Positions 17,257-25,198 of a DNA stretch of 64,000 nt are shown one piece after another. The notes under the pieces were generated by a model. That model was given only the letters and a program-made list of their open reading frames with translations. It had not been told where the DNA came from and did not search any database. Position numbers and translations under genes: made by a program. Positions within the stretch are counted from its first letter, which is position 1. Each line of letters begins with the position of its first letter. This stretch comes from Streptomyces kaniharaensis (lineage in GTDB: Bacteria; Actinomycetota; Actinomycetes; Streptomycetales; Streptomycetaceae): assembly GCF_009569385.1 (NCBI RefSeq), contig NZ_WBOF01000001.1:3420001-3484000 (forward strand), written 5' to 3'.

Positions 17257-18129
17257 TTAGCCCAGGGTGAACTTGGCACGCGGGCCGGCCGGGAGGCGGG
17301 CGGCGAAGTCGGCCAGGAGGGGCTCGGTCTCCCGGGTGGTGCGCAGGACGACCGGGTCGAGGTCGGCGAGGACGATCTCGCGCCGGTCCTCGCCCGCCTC
17401 GGCGAGCAGGCGGCCGTCCGGGGACCAGACCGCGCTGCCGCCGCAGGTGTGCCAACCGCCGGTGGTGCCGATGTGGTTGGCGAGCACCGTGTAGAGGGTG
17501 TTGTCGAGCGCGCGGGCGGGGAACCAGGTGCGGGACTCGTGGTGGCCGTGGCCCACGCTGAACAGTGCGCCGACCAGGTAGGCGTGGCAGCCGTCCAGTG
17601 CGGCGGCGCGGGCGTGCTCGGGGAAGCCGGAGTCGTAGCAGACGCCGAGACCGAGCCGCCAGCCGTCGAGCTCCAGGGTGCAGCCGTTCGTCCCGGGGCG
17701 GTAGTAGTCGCGCTCCGCCTTGAACAGGTGCTGCTTGTCGTAACGGGTGACGGAGGAGCCGTCCGGGCCGAACACAAGGGCGGAGACGCGCAGATCGGGG
17801 CCGTCCTGCACGGCGGCGCCGACCACGGCGGCGGTGCCCGTGTCGCGGCAGGCCTCGGCGATCGGCGCGAGACGCGGATCGCCGGGCTGGACGGCGTACT
17901 TGAGCGGATCACTGCTGATCAGCTCGGGCTCGTAGCCGGAGAGGAACTTCTCGGCGAAGAGCACCAGCCGGGCACCGGAGGCGGCGGCCTCCCGGATCAG
18001 TTCCGCGGCGGTGGTCGCGTTGGCGGATATGTCGCCGGCCGCGGCCTGGGCCTGGACGGTGGCGATCCGCAACGGGTGCTCGGGGTAACGGGCGTGGGTC
18101 GCGAGGGTGGGTTCCTGGATACGGGACAT
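17257..18129 (-). CDS. Carbon-nitrogen hydrolase (nitrilase superfamily)
   Basis: This 290-residue member of the nitrilase/amidase superfamily keeps the catalytic triad: Glu60 (LVLFAEKFLSGYE), Lys132 (RYDKQHLF) and Cys164 (GVCYDSGFPEH). Such enzymes hydrolyse linear amides or nitriles, for example N-carbamoyl-amino acids or omega-amides; the substrate is not deducible. ATG 18129 is preferred over an upstream start at 18192, because the extra residues would overlap the end of the PAP2 gene and look unstructured. It lies 10 bases after the PAP2 stop on the same strand, so the two probably form an operon. Confidence 0.9.
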   Translation of the reverse strand: MSRIQEPTLATHARYPEHPLRIATVQAQAAAGDISANATTAAELIREAAASGARLVLFAEKFLSGYEPELISSDPLKYAVQPGDPRLAPIAEACRDTGTAAVVGAAVQDGPDLRVSALVFGPDGSSVTRYDKQHLFKAERDYYRPGTNGCTLELDGWRLGLGVCYDSGFPEHARAAALDGCHAYLVGALFSVGHGHHESRTWFPARALDNTLYTVLANHIGTTGGWHTCGGSAVWSPDGRLLAEAGEDRREIVLADLDPVVLRTTRETEPLLADFAARLPAGPRAKFTLG

Positions 18130-18139
18130 GCCCGTCAAG

Positions 18140-18949
18140 CTATCGAACGGCCTCGTCGGGGTGGTCGGCGCTCTCGTCCCGGGGGTCGCCACCGCGGGAC
18201 GGGCGGAACGACGGCACGACGACGCGCTGAACCCGGGGTCTGGTGCGCCAGTTGACCCGCCGGACGTCCCGGGCCAGGGCGCCCGGGCACCAGAGCTCGA
18301 TCACGGCGGTGACGGTGCCCAGCACGACGCCGGCGGCCAGCCAGCCGGCGAGCACGTCGCTCGGCCAGTGCACGCCGAGCGCGACCCTGGTCCAGCCGAT
18401 GGTCAGGACGGTCCCCACGGCCACCGCGCCGGCGGCGATCCGGCCGCGGCGTCCGGCTCGCGGCCAGACCAGGCCGACCAGCACGGCGCAGGTGATCGCG
18501 GAGGCCATGGCGTGCCCGGAGGGGAAGGCCGGGCCGGCGGCGTGCGAGACCGGATCCCCGAACGTCGGCCGCTGGCGGCCGACGGCGAACTTCAGCGCCC
18601 ACTGCCCGCCCCATCCGAGCAGCGTCTGGGCGGCGACCCACGCGGCGAGCGTCCTGGCACCGATCAGCCAGAGCCAGGCGGCCGCGATGCCCAACAGGAC
18701 ACGCATGGTGACCGTGCCGCCGATGTCGGAGAGGGTCTGTACCGAGGCGGTCCAGATCCGGTGCTCCCTGGCGTAGGTGTGCAGTTCGCCGATCCAGTCC
18801 CGGTCGAACCGGTCGAGTGGCTGCCAGTGCCGAGCCACCAGGGTGGCCAGCAGGCCGAACAGCGCGGCACAACTCACCGCGAGCGCCGCGTCCCTGAGGA
18901 GACGGCGGTGACGCACAGTGATGGATGACGCGCTGTTGGTCAGGTGCAT
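18140..18949 (-). CDS. PAP2-family phosphatase
   Basis: This 269-residue membrane phosphatase has the three PAP2 signature motifs: KFAVGRQRP, FPSGH and TRVALGVHWPSD, with about five or six transmembrane helices. The family dephosphorylates lipid phosphates such as phosphatidate or undecaprenyl diphosphate on the outer membrane face. In TRVALGVH, Thr replaces the usual Ser of the third motif, a common variant. ATG 18949 has GGAAGG 8 bases upstream. It is divergent from the sigma factor gene and probably cotranscribed with the nitrilase gene. Confidence 0.92.
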   Translation of the reverse strand: MHLTNSASSITVRHRRLLRDAALAVSCAALFGLLATLVARHWQPLDRFDRDWIGELHTYAREHRIWTASVQTLSDIGGTVTMRVLLGIAAAWLWLIGARTLAAWVAAQTLLGWGGQWALKFAVGRQRPTFGDPVSHAAGPAFPSGHAMASAITCAVLVGLVWPRAGRRGRIAAGAVAVGTVLTIGWTRVALGVHWPSDVLAGWLAAGVVLGTVTAVIELWCPGALARDVRRVNWRTRPRVQRVVVPSFRPSRGGDPRDESADHPDEAVR

Positions 18950-19438
18950 GACTGACACCTTCCCAGCGTGCCGCGCCGATCGGGCGCCGGAGTGATAGCG
19001 ATTCGGCATCTTTTGTGGGGAGGACTCGCGTGCACCGGGGCGCGGACGTGGGCTGGGATCGGGGCGCATGGGAACGTGCGCGGCGGTTCGCGGGTTCAAC
19101 CAGTGAGGCGCTCGCGTGTGAGGGATGCGTGTGGGGTTCGTGCGCAAGCCAGTTTGGTGCGCTCGGTTCCGCGCGCCTGACCCGGGCCGCTCGGAAACGG
19201 TCGCACGGTGTGCACCCCCAGGTGCCCGACCGGTCACCCTGTGTCCAGAACGCGGGTGAAAACCGGCAGGATACTGCATCGCTGGGAAGAATCTGAGCGA
19301 CTTGGGAATGTTGTCCGGAATCTGTTCGTTGGATCGTTACGTGTGAGCCCGTGGGCCCGCATTTCTTGCCCTCTCGGGGCAGGCAGGCAGACCTCGGCAA
19401 GACCAGCAAAGTCGGCAACACCAGCAAAGGGAGCAAGT
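18950..19438. other. Divergent regulatory region between PAP2 and sigma factor genes
   Basis: No gene is evident in these 489 bases. The region is less GC-biased towards its right end, where a SigR-type promoter (19304-19330) serves the sigma factor gene. The remaining left half should carry the PAP2 promoter, but no clear element was found. Confidence 0.6.
19304..19330 (+). promoter_or_regulatory. SigR-type promoter of the HrdD-like gene
   Basis: GGGAAT (19304-19309) and GTT (19328-19330, followed by GG) are separated by exactly 18 bases. This matches the SigR consensus GGAAT-N18-GTT of the thiol-oxidative-stress sigma factor in Streptomyces. One hrdD promoter of S. coelicolor is a known SigR target. 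It lies about 109 bases before the start codon. Confidence 0.8.
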
Positions 19439-20410
19439 ATGGCCACCCGTGCCGTCGTTCGCGACAGGGCCGACCGGACTCGCGCGGCCCGCCCGACCAA
19501 CCTTGAGGCCGACCGTGACCTGGTCGGCATGTACCTCGACGAGATCGCCAGGACTCCCCTGCTCGATGCCGCCGAGGAGGTCGAGCTCTCGCTGCGGATC
19601 GAGGCCGGCGTGTACGCCCAGCACCTGCTGGACGAGGGCGAGTTCCCCGAGGGCGTCGAGCGCGAGGAACTGGAGGCGATAGCCGAGGACGCCGAGCGCG
19701 CCAAGGACGTCTTCATCCGCTCCAACCTCCGGCTCGTGGTCGCGGTCGCCCGCCGGTACCCGCGCAGCGGCCTCCCGCTGCTGGACCTCATCCAGGAGGG
19801 CAACGCGGGCTTGGTGCGCGCCGTCGAGAAGTTCGACTACGCCAAGGGTTTCAAGTTCTCCACCTATGCCACCTGGTGGATCCGGCAGGCGATCACCCGC
19901 TCGATCGCGGACCAGTCCCGCACCATCCGGCTGCCCGTCCACCTGGTCGAGGAGCTCGGGCGGATCCGGCGGGTGCAGCGGGAGAAGTCCAAGGAGCTGG
20001 GCCGCGAGGCCGAGCCGGCCGAGATCGCGGCCGAGCTCGACACCACCGAGGCCCGGATCAAGGACGTGCTGGACTGGGCGCGCGACCCGGTCAGCCTGAA
20101 CATGTCGGTCGACGACGAGGGCGAGACCCAGTTCGGTGACCTGGTCGAGGACACCGGGGCGACGTCCCCCGAGGACGCCGTGATGGTCATGCTCCGCCGC
20201 GAGGAGCTGGACGACCTGATCGGTCGGCTGGACGACCGCACGGCCTCGATCATCCGCTCCCGCTACGGTATGGAGGACGGCCGCGAGCGCACCCTCACCG
20301 AGGTGGGCAAGCAGCACGGTCTGACCCGCGAGCGGATCCGGCAGATCGAGAAGCACGCACTCGCCGAGCTGAAGAAGATCGCCGACCACGCCGGCTTCGA
20401 AGCGGCCTGA
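19439..20410 (+). CDS. hrdD: Group 2 principal-like sigma factor, HrdD type
   Basis: This 323-residue sigma-70 protein has region 1.2 (DLVGMYLDEIARTPLL), region 2 (NLRLVVAVARRY, DLIQEGNAGLVRAVEKFDY, FSTYATWWIRQAI), region 3 (IRLPVHLVEELGRIRRVQRE) and a C-terminal region 4 helix-turn-helix (TLTEVGKQHGLTRERIRQIE). The long region 1.1 of the essential HrdB is missing. The MATRAVVRDR start, the size, the SigR-type promoter upstream and shared gene neighbourhood with pmt point to HrdD, a non-essential paralogue. HrdA or HrdC remain less likely. ATG 19439 follows AAAGGGAGC. Confidence 0.88.
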   Translation: MATRAVVRDRADRTRAARPTNLEADRDLVGMYLDEIARTPLLDAAEEVELSLRIEAGVYAQHLLDEGEFPEGVEREELEAIAEDAERAKDVFIRSNLRLVVAVARRYPRSGLPLLDLIQEGNAGLVRAVEKFDYAKGFKFSTYATWWIRQAITRSIADQSRTIRLPVHLVEELGRIRRVQREKSKELGREAEPAEIAAELDTTEARIKDVLDWARDPVSLNMSVDDEGETQFGDLVEDTGATSPEDAVMVMLRREELDDLIGRLDDRTASIIRSRYGMEDGRERTLTEVGKQHGLTRERIRQIEKHALAELKKIADHAGFEAA

Positions 20411-20558
20411 CCAGCCGCCCCCACCGGTCGGGCATCGGTCGGTCGGGCGTCGGTCCTGACCCTGATGTGGATCGCTCCGCACCAGGGCCTGTGGCATGCC
20501 GCCGAGCTCTTAGGCTTGGGGGCAGGTCGAACGTAGGGCGAGCAGCAGGGTGAGCAGG

Positions 20559-20762
20559 GTGAGCGAGCAGGAGCAGGGACAGCAGCAGGACCCGTCGGCG
20601 ACGGCCAAGGCCAAGGCGCGCCTGGTCTTCGGTGACCCGCTGGACCAGCGGTCCAAGGACGACACCGATGCGGGCTGGGGCGACCGCCCCGGGTCGGGGG
20701 ACGGCGGTGGGCGGGGGCTGGACTGGTACCTGAGCCAGCGCCCGCCGCACCACGGGGACTGA
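20559..20762 (+). CDS. Small conserved streptomycete protein
   Basis: This 67-residue hydrophilic protein has the pattern LVFGDPLDQRSKDDTDAGWG followed by a Gly-rich linker and LDWYLSQRPPHHGD at the C-terminus. I recognise that ending from small uncharacterised proteins of streptomycetes, but no function is known. The start may be GTG 20559 or GTG 20550. It follows the sigma factor gene by about 150 bases and converges on a small membrane protein gene. Confidence 0.65.
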   Translation: MSEQEQGQQQDPSATAKAKARLVFGDPLDQRSKDDTDAGWGDRPGSGDGGGRGLDWYLSQRPPHHGD

Positions 20763-20787
20763 GCGGGGACACGAAGCCGTAGCCGGG

Positions 20788-21057
20788 TCACGGGTGATCG
20801 TCCGGCGCTGCAGACTGACAACCCACCCGGCCCGCGGCCCCGCCCGGCGGTGGAAGCCCGGCCCGCGCCGGACCGACCGCGAGCGCCGCGGCCACCGTGA
20901 GCAGCACCAGCGCCGGCACCCCGGCCCGCCGCCGTACGGCGTGCCGCCAGCGGTGCCACCCGCCGGCCCCGCGCCGGATCGGCGGGAAGCGCGGCACCTC
21001 CCGCCGGGGTGGCACAGCGGGCGCAGGCAGGGGGACGGAGCAGCTCAGCGTCGTCAT
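20788..21057 (-). CDS. Small putative membrane protein
   Basis: This 89-residue product is basic at first (PRREVPRFPPIRRGAGGWHRWRHAVRRR), then has one hydrophobic helix (GVPALVLLTVAAALAVGPARA) and a short Gly/Pro-rich tail. I do not recognise a family. It is called because ATG 21057 has an excellent GGAGGTG site 5 bases upstream. Three DnaA-box-like sites lie 73-110 bases before its start. Confidence 0.5.
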   Translation of the reverse strand: MTTLSCSVPLPAPAVPPRREVPRFPPIRRGAGGWHRWRHAVRRRAGVPALVLLTVAAALAVGPARAGLPPPGGAAGRVGCQSAAPDDHP

Positions 21058-21129
21058 CGGGACACCTCCGGGGTCGGCCGGTTTCTGGTGAACCTCACGA
21101 TGCGCGCCCGCTTCGAACGGCGAAAGACG

Positions 21130-21167
21130 TTATCCGCAGCCTGTGGACAACCCTGGGGTGTGGACAA
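21130..21167. promoter_or_regulatory. Cluster of three DnaA-box-like sites
   Basis: Two exact TGTGGACAA sequences (21142-21150 and 21159-21167; complement TTGTCCACA, the streptomycete DnaA box) lie 8 bases apart in the same direction. TTATCCGCA (21130-21138), one base off TTATCCACA, faces them 3 bases away. The cluster lies between the Ruc-like and small membrane protein genes. Confidence 0.7.
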
Positions 21168-21291
21168 CTTCGTACACCCGCCCGCATGAAGCCGGCCGTC
21201 CGTCATTGACAGCACGGGCATACGGGGGCACGCGAAAGGCCCGCCGCCGCGCCGAAACGCGGGCCAACGGGCCTTTCGAAATCTGCTGAGG

Positions 21292-21594
21292 TCAGCCGGC
21301 GGCCGGAGCCGGGCTCGCCGAGGAGGTCGAGCTGCTCGACCCGCCCAAGGACGACGACGAGGACGACGCCGTCGAGGAGGCGGAGGACGAGCCGGAGCCC
21401 ACCGAGCTGCTGGAGGACGAGCGGCTGTCGGTCCGGTAGAAGCCGGAGCCCTTGAACACCACGCCCACGGCCGAGAAGACCTTGCGGAGCCGTCCCTGGC
21501 AGTCGGGGCACGTGGTCAGCGCCTCGTCGGTGAACTTCTGCACCGCCTCCAGGCCGTTACCGCACTCGGTGCACTGGTACTGGTACGTGGGCAC
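21292..21594 (-). CDS. FmdB-type zinc-ribbon protein, Ruc-like redox chaperone candidate
   Basis: This 100-residue protein has an N-terminal zinc ribbon (CTEC and CPDC at about residues 8-11 and 29-32), then VGVVFKGSGFYRTDSR and a disordered Ser/Gly tail of about 45 residues. That architecture, plus nearby cyclo-ligase, galU, moeA, rimJ and sepX genes, matches M. tuberculosis Rv0991c (Ruc), described as a redox-regulated chaperone with a disordered C-terminus and a member of the HrcA regulon. GTG 21594 has an AGGAGGA site 6 bases upstream. A CIRCE-like operator and a SigR-like promoter lie just upstream. Chaperone function here is inferred from homology. Confidence 0.85.
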   Translation of the reverse strand: MPTYQYQCTECGNGLEAVQKFTDEALTTCPDCQGRLRKVFSAVGVVFKGSGFYRTDSRSSSSSSVGSGSSSASSTASSSSSSLGGSSSSTSSASPAPAAG

Positions 21595-21605
21595 TTGTCT
21601 TCCTC

Positions 21606-21632
21606 CTGGCACTCGCGCCTGATGAGTGCTAA
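21606..21632 (-). promoter_or_regulatory. CIRCE-like HrcA operator
   Basis: On the minus strand TTAGCACTC (perfect half-site, 21632-21624), exactly 9 bases, then GAGTGCCAG (21614-21606) match the CIRCE consensus TTAGCACTC-N9-GAGTGCTAA at 16 of 18 positions. It ends 11 bases before the start codon, the usual place for HrcA repression. Confidence 0.8.
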
Positions 21633-21656
21633 CGATGGTCAATGATGCGGCATTCC
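21631..21656 (-). promoter_or_regulatory. SigR-like promoter overlapping the CIRCE element
   Basis: On the minus strand GGAAT (21656-21652), 18 bases, then GTT (21633-21631) fit the SigR consensus spacing. The -10 element overlaps the first bases of the CIRCE-like operator, so HrcA binding would block it. The base after GTT is A rather than the favoured G. Confidence 0.5.
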
Positions 21657-21719
21657 GCCGGATGAGTCCAGCGACTCCGGTGTGAGATGAGCCCCGTCCG
21701 GGCGCCGGTCACGACCGGT

Positions 21720-23093
21720 TCAGCCCTTGGCGGCGCCTACCAGCTGCGGCATCTCATCGAGCTCGGCCGAGCCCGCGACCACCGCGCTCGCCCCGCCGGC
21801 CGCGACCAGCAGGTGCCGCAGCGAGACCAGCGCGACCAGGCCCAGCCCGGCGCCGCCGAGCGGCACCAGGAACCCGACGGACGGCCCGTGGCCGTCGATC
21901 AGCCGCCCGGCCACCATGGCGCCGGTCGCCAGCCCGAGGCCGATGGCGCCGGTCAGCCAGGTGAACGCCTCCGTCTTGGCGCCGTCCGCGACCAGCGTCT
22001 CGACCAGCGTGTAGCCGCTGATCAGGGTCGGCGCGATGGCCAGACCGCAGACCAGCCCGGCGACCGTCAGCGCGACCAGGTTGGGCATCGCCCACAGCGT
22101 CGAGCACCCCAGCACCAGCAGCGCGTAGCTGGCGATCATCCGCTGCTGGACGGACCGCCGCCAGGCGATCACGCCGTACAGCACGCCGGCCAGCATCGAG
22201 CCGCCGGCGAAGATCCCGTACACGGTGCCGGCCGCACCGTGCTGCCCGACCGAGTCGGCGAAGGCGGTCATCGAGACCTGCAGGCCGCCGAACACGGCAC
22301 CGACCCCGAGGAAGGCCCCGACCAGCAGCCGGACGCCGGGCGAGGCGAGCGCGGAGTCGCGCCGGGCGCCGGGCTGGTGGGGCTGGCGGGCGGGGGCGGT
22401 GCGCCGCTGGGTGGCGAAGGCCAGACCGCCGACGACGGTCAGCGCGGCCTCGGTCACCAGCCCGGTCGCCGGGCTGATCGTGGTCGCGATGGTGGCGGCC
22501 AGGATCGGGCCGACCACGAAGGTGAACTCGTCCGTCACGGACTCGAACGCGAACGCGGTGCCGATCTTCGCCGCGGACCCGGCGGACCCGGAGGCCCCTG
22601 CAGACCCTTCGGACCCGGCCGACTCGGCCGTGAACAGGGAGATCCAGCGGGCCCGGACCATAGCGCCGATCTGCGGAATGCTCGCGCCGGCCGGGGCGGC
22701 GGCCGCGTACAGGCTCCACGCCGGCGCGTGGCCGAGCGCCAGTGCGATCAGCGTGCCGACCGACACGGCGTGCACGACGACGGTCGGGACCAGCACGGCG
22801 GCCTGCCCGAAGCGGTCGGCGAGCCGACCGGTCTGCGGCCCGATCAGGGCCTGGGCGACGGCCGAGACGGCGGCGACCGTGCTGGCCGTGCCCCACGAGC
22901 CGCCACTGCCCGTGATGAGCATCAGGATGCCCATGCTGATCATCGCGTAGGGCAGCCGCGCGACGAACGCGGGTGCCAGGAACGTCCAGGCACCCGGCGT
23001 GCGCAGCAGTGCGCCGTACCCGACGCGGGCGGGGCCGGCGTCGGGGACGGTGCGGGTGTCCGTGGCGTCATCGACCGTTCGGCGGGCCGTCAC
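21720..23093 (-). CDS. Major facilitator superfamily transporter
   Basis: This 457-residue protein has twelve predicted transmembrane helices in two halves, with the MFS loop 2-3 motif GRLADRFGQ. An extended Ser/Ala/Gly-rich cytoplasmic loop (around SAGSEGSAGASGSAGSAAKIG) sits in the first half. The family exports drugs or metabolites by proton antiport, and the substrate is unknown. GTG 23093 is chosen because AGGAAGG lies 7 bases upstream; a longer frame to 23258 lacks such a site. It follows the divergent-looking intergenic region of the Ruc-like gene but has its own promoter space. Confidence 0.9.
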   Translation of the reverse strand: MTARRTVDDATDTRTVPDAGPARVGYGALLRTPGAWTFLAPAFVARLPYAMISMGILMLITGSGGSWGTASTVAAVSAVAQALIGPQTGRLADRFGQAAVLVPTVVVHAVSVGTLIALALGHAPAWSLYAAAAPAGASIPQIGAMVRARWISLFTAESAGSEGSAGASGSAGSAAKIGTAFAFESVTDEFTFVVGPILAATIATTISPATGLVTEAALTVVGGLAFATQRRTAPARQPHQPGARRDSALASPGVRLLVGAFLGVGAVFGGLQVSMTAFADSVGQHGAAGTVYGIFAGGSMLAGVLYGVIAWRRSVQQRMIASYALLVLGCSTLWAMPNLVALTVAGLVCGLAIAPTLISGYTLVETLVADGAKTEAFTWLTGAIGLGLATGAMVAGRLIDGHGPSVGFLVPLGGAGLGLVALVSLRHLLVAAGGASAVVAGSAELDEMPQLVGAAKG

Positions 23094-23385
23094 GGTCGGT
23101 CCTTCCTGCTGCCTGGTAGCGCGGAAGGGGCATAGGGGTGGCCCCGACGGCGCCGAGAGTCGTCCTCTCGCGCGTCGACCGGGGTAGATACCGGGCCGGT
23201 CCGGCATGGTTGCCGAGGACCGGGCCGCAGCCGCCGAGCGGTCGCGCCAACTCTGCATCAGGCAGATGCTGGGGTTGTCAAAACGGTGGTCAGGCCACCA
23301 TACAGTTACGCGCGTAGATTACGCCAGGGTTCAGGCCGAACCAGGCAGCCCGCCCCACGCGGGCGACGCTCCGTACAAGCTGCGC
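23094..23385. other. Intergenic stretch without visible genes
   Basis: These 292 bases separate the antiporter stop from the MFS start, both genes being on the minus strand. They contain a short AT-richer part near 23310 that may hold the MFS promoter, but no clear -10/-35 pair or terminator stem was identified. Confidence 0.5.
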
Positions 23386-24870
23386 TCACCGCCCGTACAG
23401 CCACCCCGCGAGCTTGCCGCCCTTGTCCACGGCCCGCAGCCGCCGCTCCGCCGCCTCGCCGACCTCGTCCGTGGTGACGACGAGCAGCTCGTCCCCGCCG
23501 CGCAGCACCGTCGCCTTGTCCGGCACGAAGGAGTTCCCCTCCCGCACCACCAGGGTGACCGCCGCCCCCTTGGGCAGCCGCAGCTCGCTGACCTCGACCC
23601 CGGACATCCTGGACGTCGGGGAGAGCGCGACCGACAGCAGGTGGCCGTGCAGCTTCTCCAGCGGGGCCGACTCGATGTCGAGGTCCTGGCCCATCGCGCC
23701 CTCGCCGATCCGCAGCTGTCTGGCCACCCACGGCAGGGTCGGGCCCTGGAGCAGGGTGAAGACGACGACCAGGATGAAGACGATGTTGAACACGTCCTGG
23801 GCCATCGGCGCGCCCGACACCATCGGGATGGTGGCCAGCACGATGGGCACCGCCCCGCGTAGCCCGGCCCAGCTCAGCAGCGCCTGCTCCCTCCCGGGCA
23901 CCCGGAACGGCGTCAGGCTGAACACCACCGACAGCGGCCGGGCCAGGAACACCAGCACAGCGCCGATGACCAGCGCGGGCACCACGGAGGAGCCCATCGT
24001 CTCGGGCGTGCAGAGCAGGCCCAGCAGGACGAACATGCCGATCTGCCCGATCCAGGCCAGGCCGTCGGCGAAGCCGCGGACGGCCGGGCCGTGCGGCAGC
24101 TTGGCGTTGCCCAGGATCACCGCGCAGGTGTAGACGGCGAGGAAGCCGGAGCCGTGCAGCAGCGCGCCGCCCGCGTAGGCGAGTACGGCGAGCGCCATCA
24201 CGGCGATCGGGTACAGGCCGGAGGACGGCAGGGCGACGTGCTTGATGCCGAACGCGCCGATCTTGCCGATCGCGAAGCCGACCGCGGCGCCGATCACCAG
24301 CTCGGCGACGATCGTGCCGACCAGGACGTACCAGGAGTCCAGCTCGCCGGCGGTGGCGAAGGCGACGACCAGGATGACGACGGGCGCGTCGTTGAAGCCG
24401 GACTCGGCCTCCAGCAGACCGGTGAGCCGGTGCGGCAGCGGGACCGTCCGCAGGACGGAGAAGACGGCCGCGGCGTCGGTGGAGGAGACGATCGCGCCGA
24501 GCAGCATCGACGTCCGCCAGTCCAGCCCGACCAGCCAGTGCGCGCCGGCCGCGGTGACGAACACGCTGATCCCGACGCCGGCGGTGGCGAGCACGGTGGC
24601 CGCCGGCATGACCGGTCTGACCTCGCGCCAGCTCGTCTTGAGACCGCCCTCGGCGAGGATCACCACGAGGGCCGCGTAGCCGAGCACCTGGGTCAGTTCG
24701 GCGTTGTTGAAGGTGATGCCGATGCCGTTCTGGCCGAGCGCGACGCCGATGCCGAGGTAGATCAGCAGGCTGGGCAGCCCCGACCTGGTGGAGATCCGCA
24801 CGGCGACCACCGCGACCAGCAGGATCACGGAGAACTCGAGGAGCAGCTGGTTCAGGTGGTCGACGTTCAC
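23386..24870 (-). CDS. CPA1-type potassium/proton antiporter with TrkA-C domain
   Basis: The 494-residue protein has about twelve membrane helices of the Na+/H+ exchanger fold. It includes the SSTDAAAVFSVLRTVPL and ESGFNDAPVVIL motifs, where the Asp pair resembles the ion-binding ND/DD site of CPA antiporters. A TrkA-C (RCK-C) domain follows at about residues 400-480 (MSGVEVSELRLPKGAAVTLVVREG). It resembles CvrA/NhaP2-type K+/H+ antiporters, which lower cytoplasmic K+. RCK-C domains often bind c-di-AMP in Gram-positives, which would allow regulation here. GTG 24870 has GAGGTG 7 bases upstream. Confidence 0.92.
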   Translation of the reverse strand: MNVDHLNQLLLEFSVILLVAVVAVRISTRSGLPSLLIYLGIGVALGQNGIGITFNNAELTQVLGYAALVVILAEGGLKTSWREVRPVMPAATVLATAGVGISVFVTAAGAHWLVGLDWRTSMLLGAIVSSTDAAAVFSVLRTVPLPHRLTGLLEAESGFNDAPVVILVVAFATAGELDSWYVLVGTIVAELVIGAAVGFAIGKIGAFGIKHVALPSSGLYPIAVMALAVLAYAGGALLHGSGFLAVYTCAVILGNAKLPHGPAVRGFADGLAWIGQIGMFVLLGLLCTPETMGSSVVPALVIGAVLVFLARPLSVVFSLTPFRVPGREQALLSWAGLRGAVPIVLATIPMVSGAPMAQDVFNIVFILVVVFTLLQGPTLPWVARQLRIGEGAMGQDLDIESAPLEKLHGHLLSVALSPTSRMSGVEVSELRLPKGAAVTLVVREGNSFVPDKATVLRGGDELLVVTTDEVGEAAERRLRAVDKGGKLAGWLYGR

Positions 24871-25198
24871 GCAGGGGCACCTCGGGCGGGCGTGGGGGCG
24901 GGCGGGGTGTCTGGCTGTGCTGCGGGGGCGTGCTGTTTCGGGGGGCGACCCGTCAAGAAGCCGTCAATGCTCCCCTTGTGGATCGTTACTCAGTCTAACA
25001 TTTTGCCATATCTTTAGTTTGGTTCCCTCTCCGGCCCCCACCAGGCCTTCCCGATCGGGGCGTTGACCACCTCCGATGCCGCGCTGGGCGTCCCCCGTGC
25101 ACGGCGCCGCGCCGACTCGGCCTAATGTGGTGACCTGTCATGGCCGAAGGCCCTGGACACGCCCGCCCGCCCCGAAGTCGAGGACCGCAAGGACCCAG
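24871..25198. other. Divergent region with an AT-rich island
   Basis: These 328 bases lie between divergent antiporter and penicillin acylase genes and contain no gene. Bases about 24985-25025 are strikingly AT-rich for this genome and likely hold promoters for one or both directions. A TAATGT hexamer at 25122-25127 could be a -10 element for the acylase gene. Confidence 0.6.

Noticed and set aside
23094..23258. Longer start of the MFS transporter at 23258
   Set aside because: GTG 23093 has an AGGAAGG site, and the extra residues are Arg/Ser/Pro-rich without a membrane helix.
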